A stretch of 64,000 nucleotides of DNA from Variovorax sp. 54 (GTDB taxonomy: Bacteria > Pseudomonadota > Gammaproteobacteria > Burkholderiales > Burkholderiaceae_C). Positions 32,474 through 41,700 of this stretch are shown here, piece after piece. The notes under the pieces are model-generated. The model had not been told where the DNA came from and did not search any database. It saw only the letters and a list, made by a program, of their open reading frames with translations. Where the stretch lies: the NCBI RefSeq assembly GCF_002754375.1, contig NZ_PEFF01000001.1, forward strand, positions 806,001-870,000. The letters are read 5' to 3'. A program made the position numbers and the translations under genes. The stretch's first letter is position 1. Each line of letters starts with the position of its first letter.

Positions 32474-34606
32474 TCAGAACCCCGATTGCTCGATCAGCAC
32501 CGAGGTCGCCGCGTTGATCCAGCGGCGGGCCAGGCTCTCGCGGGTGCCTTCGAAATGCGCGCGCACCTCGCGCACCCCGTCGACCGGCGTGTCGTCCTCT
32601 CCCTCCACCGTCACGCGAAACCAGGCTTCGGCCGGGCGTAAATCTTTCTTCTGCGCGGTCGGGTTGAGTGCGATCGGGCCGCCGTGGTCCTGCGCCAGCA
32701 GCAGGTGCGGCAGCCGGCGCACCGGGCTGTTGTCGATGGCGCGCACCTGCCCTTCGAGCTTGCGCGTGCGGCCCTTCACGATGATCACCGCACGGCTGCC
32801 GGCCGCCAGGCGCTGGCGGTCGTGCTCGGGCACCAGCGCTTCCACGCGCCAGCGCCGCCCGTCGACCACCATCGCCATCAGTTGCGACGGCGCGACCCAG
32901 GTGCCGGACTGCAACAGCGGATCGACGTCGCGCATCGTGCCGCCGTGCGCCGCCACCAGCCGCAGGCGCAGCAGCTCGGCGTCGCGCGCGCGGCGCTCGG
33001 TGTCCCAGCGGCTGGCCTGCTGCTCGGCCAGCACCTGCTGCGCCGCCGGGCGTTCTTCCAGCCCCATGGCGCCGCGCGCCGCGCGCGTGTAGGCGCTGGA
33101 CATCACGCGCGCCTTCTCGCGTTCCTCGGACTGGCCGGGCGCTTCGAGCGTGACGAGCGACTGCCCCGCCGCCACGGCCGCGCCGTCGCTCGCTTCCATC
33201 GCGGCCAGCCGTGCCGCGTAAGGTGAGAACACGGGCTGCTCGATGCCGGCCCGGATCACGCCCGGCGCCGAGATGCCGCCATGCCACGGCACCAGCAATA
33301 CCGCTGCCACGAGCACCAGCAGCAGCGCCGCCACGACGCGCCGCCGTGGCTTGATCTCGCCCTGCCGCGCGTGCCACACGCGCAGCTCGGCCATCACCGG
33401 CCGCACCACGAAGACGCCCATCTCGACGATGAAAAGGAACACGCCCAGCGCCTTGAAGAACGCGTGGTACACCACGACCGCGATGCCGATGAACAGCACC
33501 AGCCGATACACCCAGGTGGCGAACGCGAACGCGATGAGGAAGCGACGAAAGCCCGGCGTCAGCGTCTCGGGCGACGGATCGTTGAAGCCCAGCAGCCAGC
33601 GCCGCAGCGCGCGCTTGGCCTGCTGGCCGGCGCGCTCGTGCAGGCCCGGAAAATCCAGCGCGTCGGTCAGCATGTAGTAGCCGTCGAAGCGCATGAAGGG
33701 GCTGGCGTTCACCGCGAGCGTGAGCACCCAAGCCGTGGTCGCCAGAAAGAACAGCGCATTGCGCAGGTCGCCGTCGGGCATGAAGGCCCACAGCAAAGTC
33801 GACCAAGCGGCCAGCACCAGCTCGGCGCAGATGCCCGCCGACGCAATGGCCAGGCGATGCCGCGAGCGCGCCAGCTTCCAGCTTTCGCCGGTGTCGGTGT
33901 AGGCCATCGGCCACATCACCAGCAGCGCGACGCCCATGTGCCCCACCCGCACGCCGTGGCGCGTGGACATGAGTGCGTGCCCCATCTCGTGCAGCAGCTT
34001 CGACACCACGATCGCGCCAGCAAAACCCAGCACGCCCTCCCAGCTGATGGCGCCGTGCAGGTGGGCCGCCACCGTGTCCCACTGCCGCGCGGCCAGCAGC
34101 ACGCCGACGCCGGCTGCGAGCACGGTGAGCACCACGAACCAGCGGCTGTAGAGCCACTCGACCCAGGGCAGCATCTTCTCGAGCAGACGCGCCGGCCGCA
34201 CCAGCGGAATGCGCACGAACAGGTAGTTGTTGAGCAGCCAGCGCCACGCGGGCGTCGGCGGCTTGCGGCGCACGGTGCGCAGCAGCTGGTGCTGTTCGAG
34301 AAAGGCCTGGAAGCGCACCACGTCGTCGGCGTCGGGTGCCAGCGTGGTGTCGCGCGCGATCTCCTGCGCAATGCGCTCGGCATCGGCCATCGGCCAGCGC
34401 AGCAGGATCTCGAACTCGAGCCAGCCGATGCGAAAGAACAGGTTGCGCACCGGGTCGCTGATGTGCCAGGCCGGCGAGCCGTCGCGGTTGGCGCCGGTCG
34501 GGTGGATCTGCAGTTCCTCGCGCAGCGCCGGCCAGGGCGGTGGCGATGCAGCCCCGCCTCCGCCCGCCGCCGGGCCACGGCCCGCGACTGCGGTGCCGCT
34601 CAGCAT
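32474..34606 (-). CDS. M50 site-2-type metalloprotease fused to HlyD-like adaptor
   Basis: The protein has 710 residues from the ATG at 34606. GGGAG lies eight bases upstream and the ATG overlaps the previous stop. GTG codons at 34612 and 34615 are alternatives. A soluble N-terminal part (1-150) is followed by a membrane region holding the zinc motif HEMGH (near residue 207, in LLHEMGHALMSTRHG) and the second M50 motif NASPFMRFDGYYM (near 304). After further spans comes an HlyD-like barrel-sandwich and periplasmic domain from about 440 (GVIRAGIEQPVFSPYAARLA, VVDGRRWRVEALVPEHD). It is last in the operon behind the giant protein. It may process or retain the giant protein, or drive its passage. 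No ABC partner is seen. Confidence 0.88.
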   Translation of the reverse strand: MLSGTAVAGRGPAAGGGGAASPPPWPALREELQIHPTGANRDGSPAWHISDPVRNLFFRIGWLEFEILLRWPMADAERIAQEIARDTTLAPDADDVVRFQAFLEQHQLLRTVRRKPPTPAWRWLLNNYLFVRIPLVRPARLLEKMLPWVEWLYSRWFVVLTVLAAGVGVLLAARQWDTVAAHLHGAISWEGVLGFAGAIVVSKLLHEMGHALMSTRHGVRVGHMGVALLVMWPMAYTDTGESWKLARSRHRLAIASAGICAELVLAAWSTLLWAFMPDGDLRNALFFLATTAWVLTLAVNASPFMRFDGYYMLTDALDFPGLHERAGQQAKRALRRWLLGFNDPSPETLTPGFRRFLIAFAFATWVYRLVLFIGIAVVVYHAFFKALGVFLFIVEMGVFVVRPVMAELRVWHARQGEIKPRRRVVAALLLVLVAAVLLVPWHGGISAPGVIRAGIEQPVFSPYAARLAAMEASDGAAVAAGQSLVTLEAPGQSEEREKARVMSSAYTRAARGAMGLEERPAAQQVLAEQQASRWDTERRARDAELLRLRLVAAHGGTMRDVDPLLQSGTWVAPSQLMAMVVDGRRWRVEALVPEHDRQRLAAGSRAVIIVKGRTRKLEGQVRAIDNSPVRRLPHLLLAQDHGGPIALNPTAQKKDLRPAEAWFRVTVEGEDDTPVDGVREVRAHFEGTRESLARRWINAATSVLIEQSGF

Positions 34607-35952
34607 CCGCACCACTCCCGCGCCGCCGCGAACGGCCGGCGCAACAGCAGGTAGCCGAGCACGGTCCAGTTCCCCGACACGCGCGCCGTGCCGCGCAGGC
34701 CGATGCGCGCCACGCTCGACGGCTCGCTCAGGTGACCGCGCAGCTGGTAGCTGGCCACGCCGTTGGGCGCTTCGACCGCCTGGTAGCCGGCGTAGTCGAG
34801 CTGCGCCGACACCGGATCGAGCGGCGCCACGCGCAGGAACAAGGTCATGGGCGCGCCGGGCGTGAGGTTGACCGCCTCGCTCACCGGCGCCCAGGCCTGC
34901 ACGCCGAGCGCGGCCGGGTCGGCCAGCAACCCGACACGCTCGCCGGTCTGCACCGGACGGCCGGCCCAGTCATCGGGGTCGGAATAGACGAACACGCCCT
35001 TGGCCGGCGCCTTGATCTGCAGCTGCGCCACTTCGCGCTGCAGCGCATTCACCTCCACCTCGCGCTCGCGCAGCTTGCCTTCGGCCAGACTCAGCTCGGC
35101 CTTGGCCGACTGCGACTCGATGGCCCGCTGCGAGGCCTGGTGCAGTTCCAGCCGCGCGGTCGACAGCGCTGCGCGCGCCACCGACAGGCGGTTGTCCAGC
35201 GTGGTGTCGTCGAGCTCGGCGATGGTCTGGTCGGCCTCGACCGGCGTGTTGGGCGGCACGGTCATGCGGCGGATCACGCCGTCCCGCGGCGAGGCGATCA
35301 CCTGGCTGCGCGTGGAGATCACCTCGGCCTGCAGCAGCGCGTACTCGCGCACCGGCACCAGCAACGCGAGCGGCAGCAGCGCCAGCGCCCAGCGCAGCGG
35401 CTTGCGCGCCCACAGCTCGCGCAGCATGGTGCCGAACGAGCGGCGCCGCCCGGTCAGTGCCCACCATGCATGGCCGTACATCGCGGCGGCCTGCAGCAGC
35501 AAGAACTCGGGCGCCTTGGCATCGAACTCGGTGGGCCACGGCGCCTCGCGCGCGAGGAACAGCGCGGCGCGTGCGCGGCCTTCGGGGTCGGTCATGGGCA
35601 GCACCCACACCTGGTCGGGCAGCCAGTCGGCCCACGACGCAGCGAGCGCGGGCGGCAGCATGCCGGGCGACAGCGCCAGCACGCGCGCGGCGGCGGGCAG
35701 CTCGTCCAGCCGCGGCTTCAGGTGGTCGGCCACCGACGCCAGCCACAGCGCATAGGGTGAGTCGGACTCCACGTCCGCCAGCCCCGAGTGCGCCACCAGC
35801 CGCGTGCGGCGCGCGCCGAAGAAACCGACCAGCGCGGCCTGCCGGTACGGCGCGATCGCGTGGGTCTCGTTGCAGATCAAAAAGGCCAGGTCGGCCGGGC
35901 GCTGCGCCGCGCGCACCTTCGCGGCCAGCGCATGGAACGCGAGATCGGTCAC
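34600..35952 (-). CDS. Membrane HlyD-type adaptor with GAF-like N-terminal domain
   Basis: The 450-residue protein has three parts: a soluble, GAF-like domain at about 1-165 (LAFLICNETHAIAPYRQAAL, VWVLPMTDPEGRARAALFLA), a membrane span near 185-203 (RWALALLPLALLVPVREYAL), and a membrane-fusion-protein region. That last region has half-motifs VIASPRDGVIRRMTVPPNTP and LQIKAPAKGVFVYSDPDDWA flanking a coiled-coil hairpin (about 250-305). HlyD-type adaptors bridge inner-membrane pumps and TolC. A sensory front on an adaptor is unusual. It overlaps the M50/HlyD gene by seven bases. Confidence 0.82.
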   Translation of the reverse strand: MTDLAFHALAAKVRAAQRPADLAFLICNETHAIAPYRQAALVGFFGARRTRLVAHSGLADVESDSPYALWLASVADHLKPRLDELPAAARVLALSPGMLPPALAASWADWLPDQVWVLPMTDPEGRARAALFLAREAPWPTEFDAKAPEFLLLQAAAMYGHAWWALTGRRRSFGTMLRELWARKPLRWALALLPLALLVPVREYALLQAEVISTRSQVIASPRDGVIRRMTVPPNTPVEADQTIAELDDTTLDNRLSVARAALSTARLELHQASQRAIESQSAKAELSLAEGKLREREVEVNALQREVAQLQIKAPAKGVFVYSDPDDWAGRPVQTGERVGLLADPAALGVQAWAPVSEAVNLTPGAPMTLFLRVAPLDPVSAQLDYAGYQAVEAPNGVASYQLRGHLSEPSSVARIGLRGTARVSGNWTVLGYLLLRRPFAAAREWCGC

Positions 35953-35977
35953 TGAAAGAATTCCTTACCCGTGGCGC

Positions 35978-36772
35978 TCATCCCTTGCTGGCCGGTGCGC
36001 GCACCTGCCCGCTCATGCCCGGCAGCACCTGGCCGGCCGCGTCGCCCGCGAGCTCGGCCTCGATCTCGATGGTCTGGCTCACCGCGTCCACGCGGCCCGA
36101 CACACGCGTGACCTTCAGCGCCACGGTGCCACCGGTCTCGTCGACCGTGCCTTCCAGGCGCTGGCCGGTCTTCAGCCAGGCCAGCCATTGCGAGGGCACG
36201 TTCATGCGCGCCTTCAGCGGCCCGTTGCCCACCAGCTCGACCACCGGCGCGCCGGGGTTCACGCCCTGCCCCACCTTCACGTGCACGCGCGCCACCTTGC
36301 CGGCGAACGGCGCCACGAAATTGCACTGCGCGATCTGCGCATCGAAGATGCGGACCTGGCTCTGCGCCTTGTTCACGTTGGCCGCGGCCAGCTCGACCTC
36401 GATCTCGGCCGCCGACTGCAGGCCCTGCAGCTTGAGCTTGCCCACGTACTGCACCTTGGCGGCCTCGTGCTCGGCACGCGCGGCGGCGCGGCGTGCCTGC
36501 ATCTCGTCGCACTCGTAGGAGGCCAGCACCTGGCCGGCGCGCACCGTGTCGCCCAGGCTCACCGGCACCTTCGCGAAGCGGCCCGGCGCCGAGGCCGAGA
36601 GCACGCTTTCCTGCGCGGCCACCACGAGAAAACGCACCGGCGCGGCAGTGCCCGGCGCACTGCGCGGCGGCGCCGCGGCGGGCGCGGGCTGGGCGCCGGC
36701 CTGCATCGCGCCCCCCAGGGCGCAAGACAGCAGAACGATGGCGCGAAGAACCGCGGGGCGCGATGGCTTCAT
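35978..36772 (-). CDS. Periplasmic HlyD/MFP-type adaptor
   Basis: The protein has 264 residues from MKPSRPAVLRAIVLLSCALG with a cleavable signal. It is a compact membrane-fusion protein: lipoyl halves FAKVPVSLGDTVRAGQVLAS and CNFVAPFAGKVARVHVKVGQ around a short coiled coil (EMQARRAAARAEHEAAKVQY), then a beta-barrel part (VPSQWLAWLKTGQRLEGTV). It lacks the long membrane-proximal domain of RND adaptors. It lies 17 bases after the TolC-like gene and 25 before the GAF-like adaptor, so all are co-transcribed. Confidence 0.87.
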   Translation of the reverse strand: MKPSRPAVLRAIVLLSCALGGAMQAGAQPAPAAAPPRSAPGTAAPVRFLVVAAQESVLSASAPGRFAKVPVSLGDTVRAGQVLASYECDEMQARRAAARAEHEAAKVQYVGKLKLQGLQSAAEIEVELAAANVNKAQSQVRIFDAQIAQCNFVAPFAGKVARVHVKVGQGVNPGAPVVELVGNGPLKARMNVPSQWLAWLKTGQRLEGTVDETGGTVALKVTRVSGRVDAVSQTIEIEAELAGDAAGQVLPGMSGQVRAPASKG

Positions 36773-36789
36773 CAGGGACCCGTTCACTT

Positions 36790-38685
36790 TCACTTCTGCG
36801 TCACCGTGGCGCTCGTGCGCGCGAGGCGGCGCACGTCCGAGATCACCGACAGCGTCGCCGCCTCGGCGAAGGCGCTCATCGCGCTTTCCGTCGTCACGGC
36901 CGGCACGTAGCTGGCGTAGTTCTGCGACAGCAGTTCGCGCCCGCCCGGCTCGGCCAGCGTGAGCCGCCACTGGGCGCGCGTGGTGCCGCGCGTCTGCGGC
37001 ACGTTGCGCTGGAAGGCCAGCGTGAGCACCAGCGCGTCGGCCGCGCCCGATGACACCAGCTCGTTGCGCGTGACGATGCGCTCGACCGCGCTGCGCACCG
37101 CCGCTTCGCTCACGCCCGAGGGCAGGTCGCGCACGCGCACGGTCACGGGCCGGTTGCGGGTCTGGATCAGCGCCGCTTCGAGGAACACCGCCTTCTCGCC
37201 CTCGGCCATGCTCTGCTCGATGGCCTTGGCGACGGTCTTGATGTCGGTGCTGGCCACGGAGGCCGGCATCAGGTCGACGCCGACCGAGTTGAGCACCCGC
37301 CCATACGAGGTCTGCGTGGCGGCATAGGCGGTGGCGAGCTGGAAGCGCGACACCAGCGCGCGCGAATCGACGCGCAGCGCCTCGAGTTCGCTCTCGAGCT
37401 GGTTGCTGGCGCCGGCGCGCGCCACGCTCGACATGCGCTGGTCGACACGGCTCGACTCGGCCGCCAGCTCCTGGTCGACCACCGCCAGCTTGTAGCGCTC
37501 GGCCGATACGCGCACCTGCGTGATCACCGCCATGGTCAGCGCCAGGCGGCGCGCTTCGTCGGTCTTCTTGCGGGCGTCGTTGGTGCGGTTGATGGCCGGA
37601 ATGGCCGCCAGCCGGAACAGGTCCATCGACAGGCTCACGCCCGCGTCGCTCCAGTTGCTGTTGTAGAGAAAAGAGTTGGAGTCGTAGCGCGCCCCGGCGT
37701 ACAGGTTCAGGCTGGGGAACAGCGAGGCGATCTGCTTCTTGGTCTCGGCGATGCCGATGCGCGCCTTGTAGTCTTCCTCGCGCAGCTCGGCGCGGTTTTC
37801 CAGCGCGGCGAGTTCCAGCTTGTCGATGTCCAGCGTGACCGGTGCGCGGCCGTCCTGCGGCCCTTCGACCAGCGTGAAGTCGACACCCGGCGGCAGGCTC
37901 ATCAGCGCGGCCAGCTCGCGCTTGGCGAACTGCATCTCCTGGCGTTTGGCATTCACCAGCGACATCGCATCGAGCAGCGCGCGCTGGTAGGCCAGGCCCT
38001 GCGCGGGCGGCAGCACGCCGGCGCGCTCGGCCTCGCGCGACTTCTTCAATGCGTCGTCGATGCGCACAGCCAGCCGGTCGGCATCGCCGATGAGCTGCTG
38101 CGCACCGATGGCGCGCCAGTAGGCGCTGCGCACGTCCTGTGCGATGTTCTGCAGGATCTTGCGGCGGCGCTCTTCCGAGATGTTCACCTCGTCGGCCGCC
38201 TGCTTGGCGCGGAAGTAGCTGATGCCGAAATCGAGCGCGTTCCACGACAGCGTGGCACGGCCGTAGTAATGCGAGCGCTGCTCCGAGGTCGAGGGCCGCA
38301 GGCTCACCACGCGGTCTTCGATGCCGATGCTGGTGCCGCCCGAGTCGTTGCTGCGGTCGTTGTAGCCGGCGTCGGCCACCAGCTTGGGCAGCATGTCGGC
38401 CGCCGACACGTCGAGCAGGCCGCGCGCCAGCGCCGACTCCATGAGCTTGAGGCGGTAGTCGGCGTTGTACTTGAGCGCACGCGCCAGCACCTCCGAATAG
38501 GTCATCGGCGTGGCGACTGCCGACTGGTCCTTGTAGAGCTGCTTCTGGTCGTTGCGCACGCGAACCACGATCTCGTCGCGCGTGAGCTGCACCGGCGTCA
38601 TGCTGCAACCGGCCAGCATGAGCGCGGCCGCGGCGGCGGTCCATGACAGGGGGGAACGGAACGTCGATTCTTGTGGGTGTTGCAT
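36790..38685 (-). CDS. TolC-family outer-membrane lipoprotein
   Basis: The protein has 631 residues from MQHPQESTFRSPLSWTAAAA with the lipobox LAGC (cysteine 27). The outer-membrane efflux domain spans about 70-450, with two TolC half-repeats rich in long helices (RALKYNADYRLKLMESALAR, RVSAERYKLAVVDQELAAES). A C-terminal domain of roughly 140 residues (QTRNRPVTVRVRDLPSGVSE to the end) goes beyond a standard TolC. It should form the outer-membrane duct for the giant protein encoded 65 bases upstream. The inner-membrane energy source is not obvious. Confidence 0.87.
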   Translation of the reverse strand: MQHPQESTFRSPLSWTAAAAALMLAGCSMTPVQLTRDEIVVRVRNDQKQLYKDQSAVATPMTYSEVLARALKYNADYRLKLMESALARGLLDVSAADMLPKLVADAGYNDRSNDSGGTSIGIEDRVVSLRPSTSEQRSHYYGRATLSWNALDFGISYFRAKQAADEVNISEERRRKILQNIAQDVRSAYWRAIGAQQLIGDADRLAVRIDDALKKSREAERAGVLPPAQGLAYQRALLDAMSLVNAKRQEMQFAKRELAALMSLPPGVDFTLVEGPQDGRAPVTLDIDKLELAALENRAELREEDYKARIGIAETKKQIASLFPSLNLYAGARYDSNSFLYNSNWSDAGVSLSMDLFRLAAIPAINRTNDARKKTDEARRLALTMAVITQVRVSAERYKLAVVDQELAAESSRVDQRMSSVARAGASNQLESELEALRVDSRALVSRFQLATAYAATQTSYGRVLNSVGVDLMPASVASTDIKTVAKAIEQSMAEGEKAVFLEAALIQTRNRPVTVRVRDLPSGVSEAAVRSAVERIVTRNELVSSGAADALVLTLAFQRNVPQTRGTTRAQWRLTLAEPGGRELLSQNYASYVPAVTTESAMSAFAEAATLSVISDVRRLARTSATVTQK

Positions 38686-38750
38686 ATCGGTCCTGGTGCT
38701 CGCTGGATATGAAGGGGTCGGAGGTTCCGGGAAAGTTCTGGCGTCGGTCA

Positions 38751-41700
38751 TCAACTCGTGGGCACGCGTACGGTGGGCTCGGCGCGCTGCGGATGCCGCA
38801 GCACGTCGCGCACGGCACCGCGCTCGGCGGCGGCCGCAGCCACGCGGCTGGAGAAGGAACGCGCCGGTGCGTCGGTGGCGGGCCCCACCGGCACGGCCTT
38901 GCCGGCCGCAGGCACCGCCTCGGCATGCGCAGCCTCGGTGGACGGATGCGCCGCGTCGGCACGCGGCACCACGATGCGCCCGCCGTCGCGCGGCGGCGCC
39001 TCCTGCGGCGCTTGCTGTTGCGGCACGGAGAAGCTGCCGAAATCTCCGAACAGCGGGCTCACGCTGTCGCCCAGCTTGCCGGGCGTGACGCCGCGCAGCG
39101 CCAGCGTCTGCTCCACGTCGCGGATCATGCGCAGCGAGAAGGCCACGCCGTCGCGGCTCACATGGTCGGCATAGTCCACGCCCTGAGGCTCGCCCCACAG
39201 GTCGGTGGGACGGTCTTCGCCGAAGATGCGGTCGCCGCCCAGCGCGCGCGCGGCAATCGCGCCCGACAGCGTCTGGCTCAGGCGCTGCGACTCCTGCACC
39301 GCCACCTGCACGAACAGCGCCGGCGTCATCGACTGGTCGAGGCGGCGGCTGGTGTCGCCGAAGTCCGCGGGGAACACCTGGTCGCCGGTGAGCGGCCGGT
39401 GCTGCGAGGTGCCGTTGATCGTGACGACCAGCTTCGCCGTGCTGGTGCTGCCGTCGGCGTCGGTGATGACGTAGTCGAACACCTCGGTCAGCGTCTGGCC
39501 GTCGCCCAGCGAGGCCACGCGCACGTTGCTGGCGTTCACCGAGTAGCTGTAGCTGCCGTCGGCGTTCAGGCGCAGGTTGCCGTAGCGCCCTGCCGTCGAG
39601 CCGCCGATGGTGCCGGCCACGCCCTCGAAAGAAACACCCGTGACCGGCGTCGGCGTGCCGTCGGCACCCAGGCGGTCGGCCACGTCGTTCGCCCCCATGC
39701 CGTCGCCGCCGAACACGTTGCCCGTGGCCGTGGCGCCCGGGCGCGTGGTGCCGATCGAGGTGGCGTCGTCGCGCGCCGTGGGCACGTCGTCGATCACCAG
39801 CACGCGCAGTGTGCCCTGCACGGTGTCGCCGTCACGGTCGGTCACCTGCAGCGCGATGTCGTCGGTGACCTGCCCGCCCGCATGGTTCTGCGCGGCGCCC
39901 AGCACGTAGGTGTAGCGCACGGTGCCCGTGGCCGCATCGAAGCCGGTGAGCGTGATGCGCCCGCGGTCGGTGGCGATGGTGACCGGGCTCGTGCCCAGCG
40001 CAGCAAGCTGCGCCGGCGTGAGCGTGGTGCCGTGCACCGCGATGCTGCCCAGGCCGTCGGGTGAAGTAACGAAGAAGCTGCCCGAGACGGTCTCGCTCGC
40101 ATCGGCCGGGTCGTTCAGGCCGCGCTCGTACACCGTGGCCTGCCCTGCGGTGTCGGGGCCGTTGTTGTCGCCGATCACCAGCGTCACGCCGTCGTTGGCG
40201 CCGTGGATGGTGATCGTCAGCGTGGCCGTGCTGGTGTCGCCGTCGTTGTCGGTGAGCGTGTAGCTCACCACCTCCGTGAGCGTGTCACCCACGATCAGCG
40301 CCTGCACGCGCGGATCGCCGTTGTTCAGCGTGTAGGTGTAGGTGCCGTCGGCGTTCAGCACGATGCGGCCGTAGGTGGTGGTGATCGACGCACCCACTGT
40401 GCCGGCCACGCCGCCGAAGCTCACGCCCGTCACCGGCACGCCGTTGGCATCGTCGGCACCGACAATGTCGTTGGCCTTCACGTCGCCCGACACCGTGTTC
40501 GGCGCGCCGTCCTCGGTGATGGCGTTGGCGTCGTTCGCCGCCTCGGGCACGTCGTCCACGATGCGCACGGTGAGCGTGCCCGAGGCCGTGTCGCCGCCGG
40601 CGTCGGTCACCATCAGCGCGATGTCTTCCGTGCTCTCGGTCGCGTTCGGCTGCGCCACCTGCGCGTCCAGCGTGTAGGTGTAGGCCAGCTCGCCCGTCGT
40701 CGGCACGCCGCCCACCGACGCGGTGGGCGTGAAGCCGGTCAGCACGAGCGTGCCGCGCGGCGTGTCGATGGTGATCGGCGCCGTGCCCAGGTTCGCCAGC
40801 TCGGTCAGCGTGAGCGTGCGGCCGCCCACCGTGACGGTGCTCAGGCCATCGCTCGCCGACAGCACGATGGTCCCGGTGGTGGTCTCGCGGGTGTCGGGGC
40901 CGCCGACGCCGTCGACCAGCCCGCGCTCATGCACCTCCGCCTGCCCCGTGGCCGCGCCATTGCCGTCCACCGCGCCGATGGCCGGGTCGCCGTCCAGGCG
41001 GCCGTGGATGGTGATCGTCAGCGTGGCGGTGCTGGTGTCGCCGTCGGCATCGGTGATCGTGTACTGCACCTGCTCGGTCAGCGTCTCGCCGACCGACAGC
41101 GCCTGCACGCGCGCGTCGGCGTTGTTCAGCGTGTAGGTGTAGCTGCCGTCGGCGTTCAGCACGATCGAACCGTAGGTCGTCGTGATCGACGTGCCCACCG
41201 TGCCGGCCGCGCCGCCGAAGCTCACGCCCGTCACCGGTGCGACGTTGAGGTCGTCCGCGCCGACCGTGTCGTTGGTCGTCACATTGCCCGTCACCGTGTT
41301 CGGCGTGGCGTCTTCCGTGATGCTCGCGCCGTCGTCGGTCGCCTGCGGCACGTCGTCCACGATGCGCACCGTGAGCGTGCCCGTGGCCGTGTCGCCACCG
41401 GCGTCGGTCACCTGCAGTGCGATCGCTTCCGTGCTCTCGGTCGCATTCGGCTGCGACACCTGGGCGCGCAGCGTGAAGGTGTAGGCCAGATTGCCCGCCG
41501 TCGGCACGCCGCCCACCGAGGTGGTGGCCGTGAAGCCCGTCAGTGTCAGCGTGCCCAGCGGCGTCGTGATGACGATGGGTGTCGTGCCCAGGTTGGCCAG
41601 CTCCGTCAGCGTGAGCGTGCGACCGCCCACCGTGACGGTCTGCAGTCCATCGGCCGCCGACACCGTGACCACGCCGCTGCCGTTCTCGCGCGCGTCGGGG

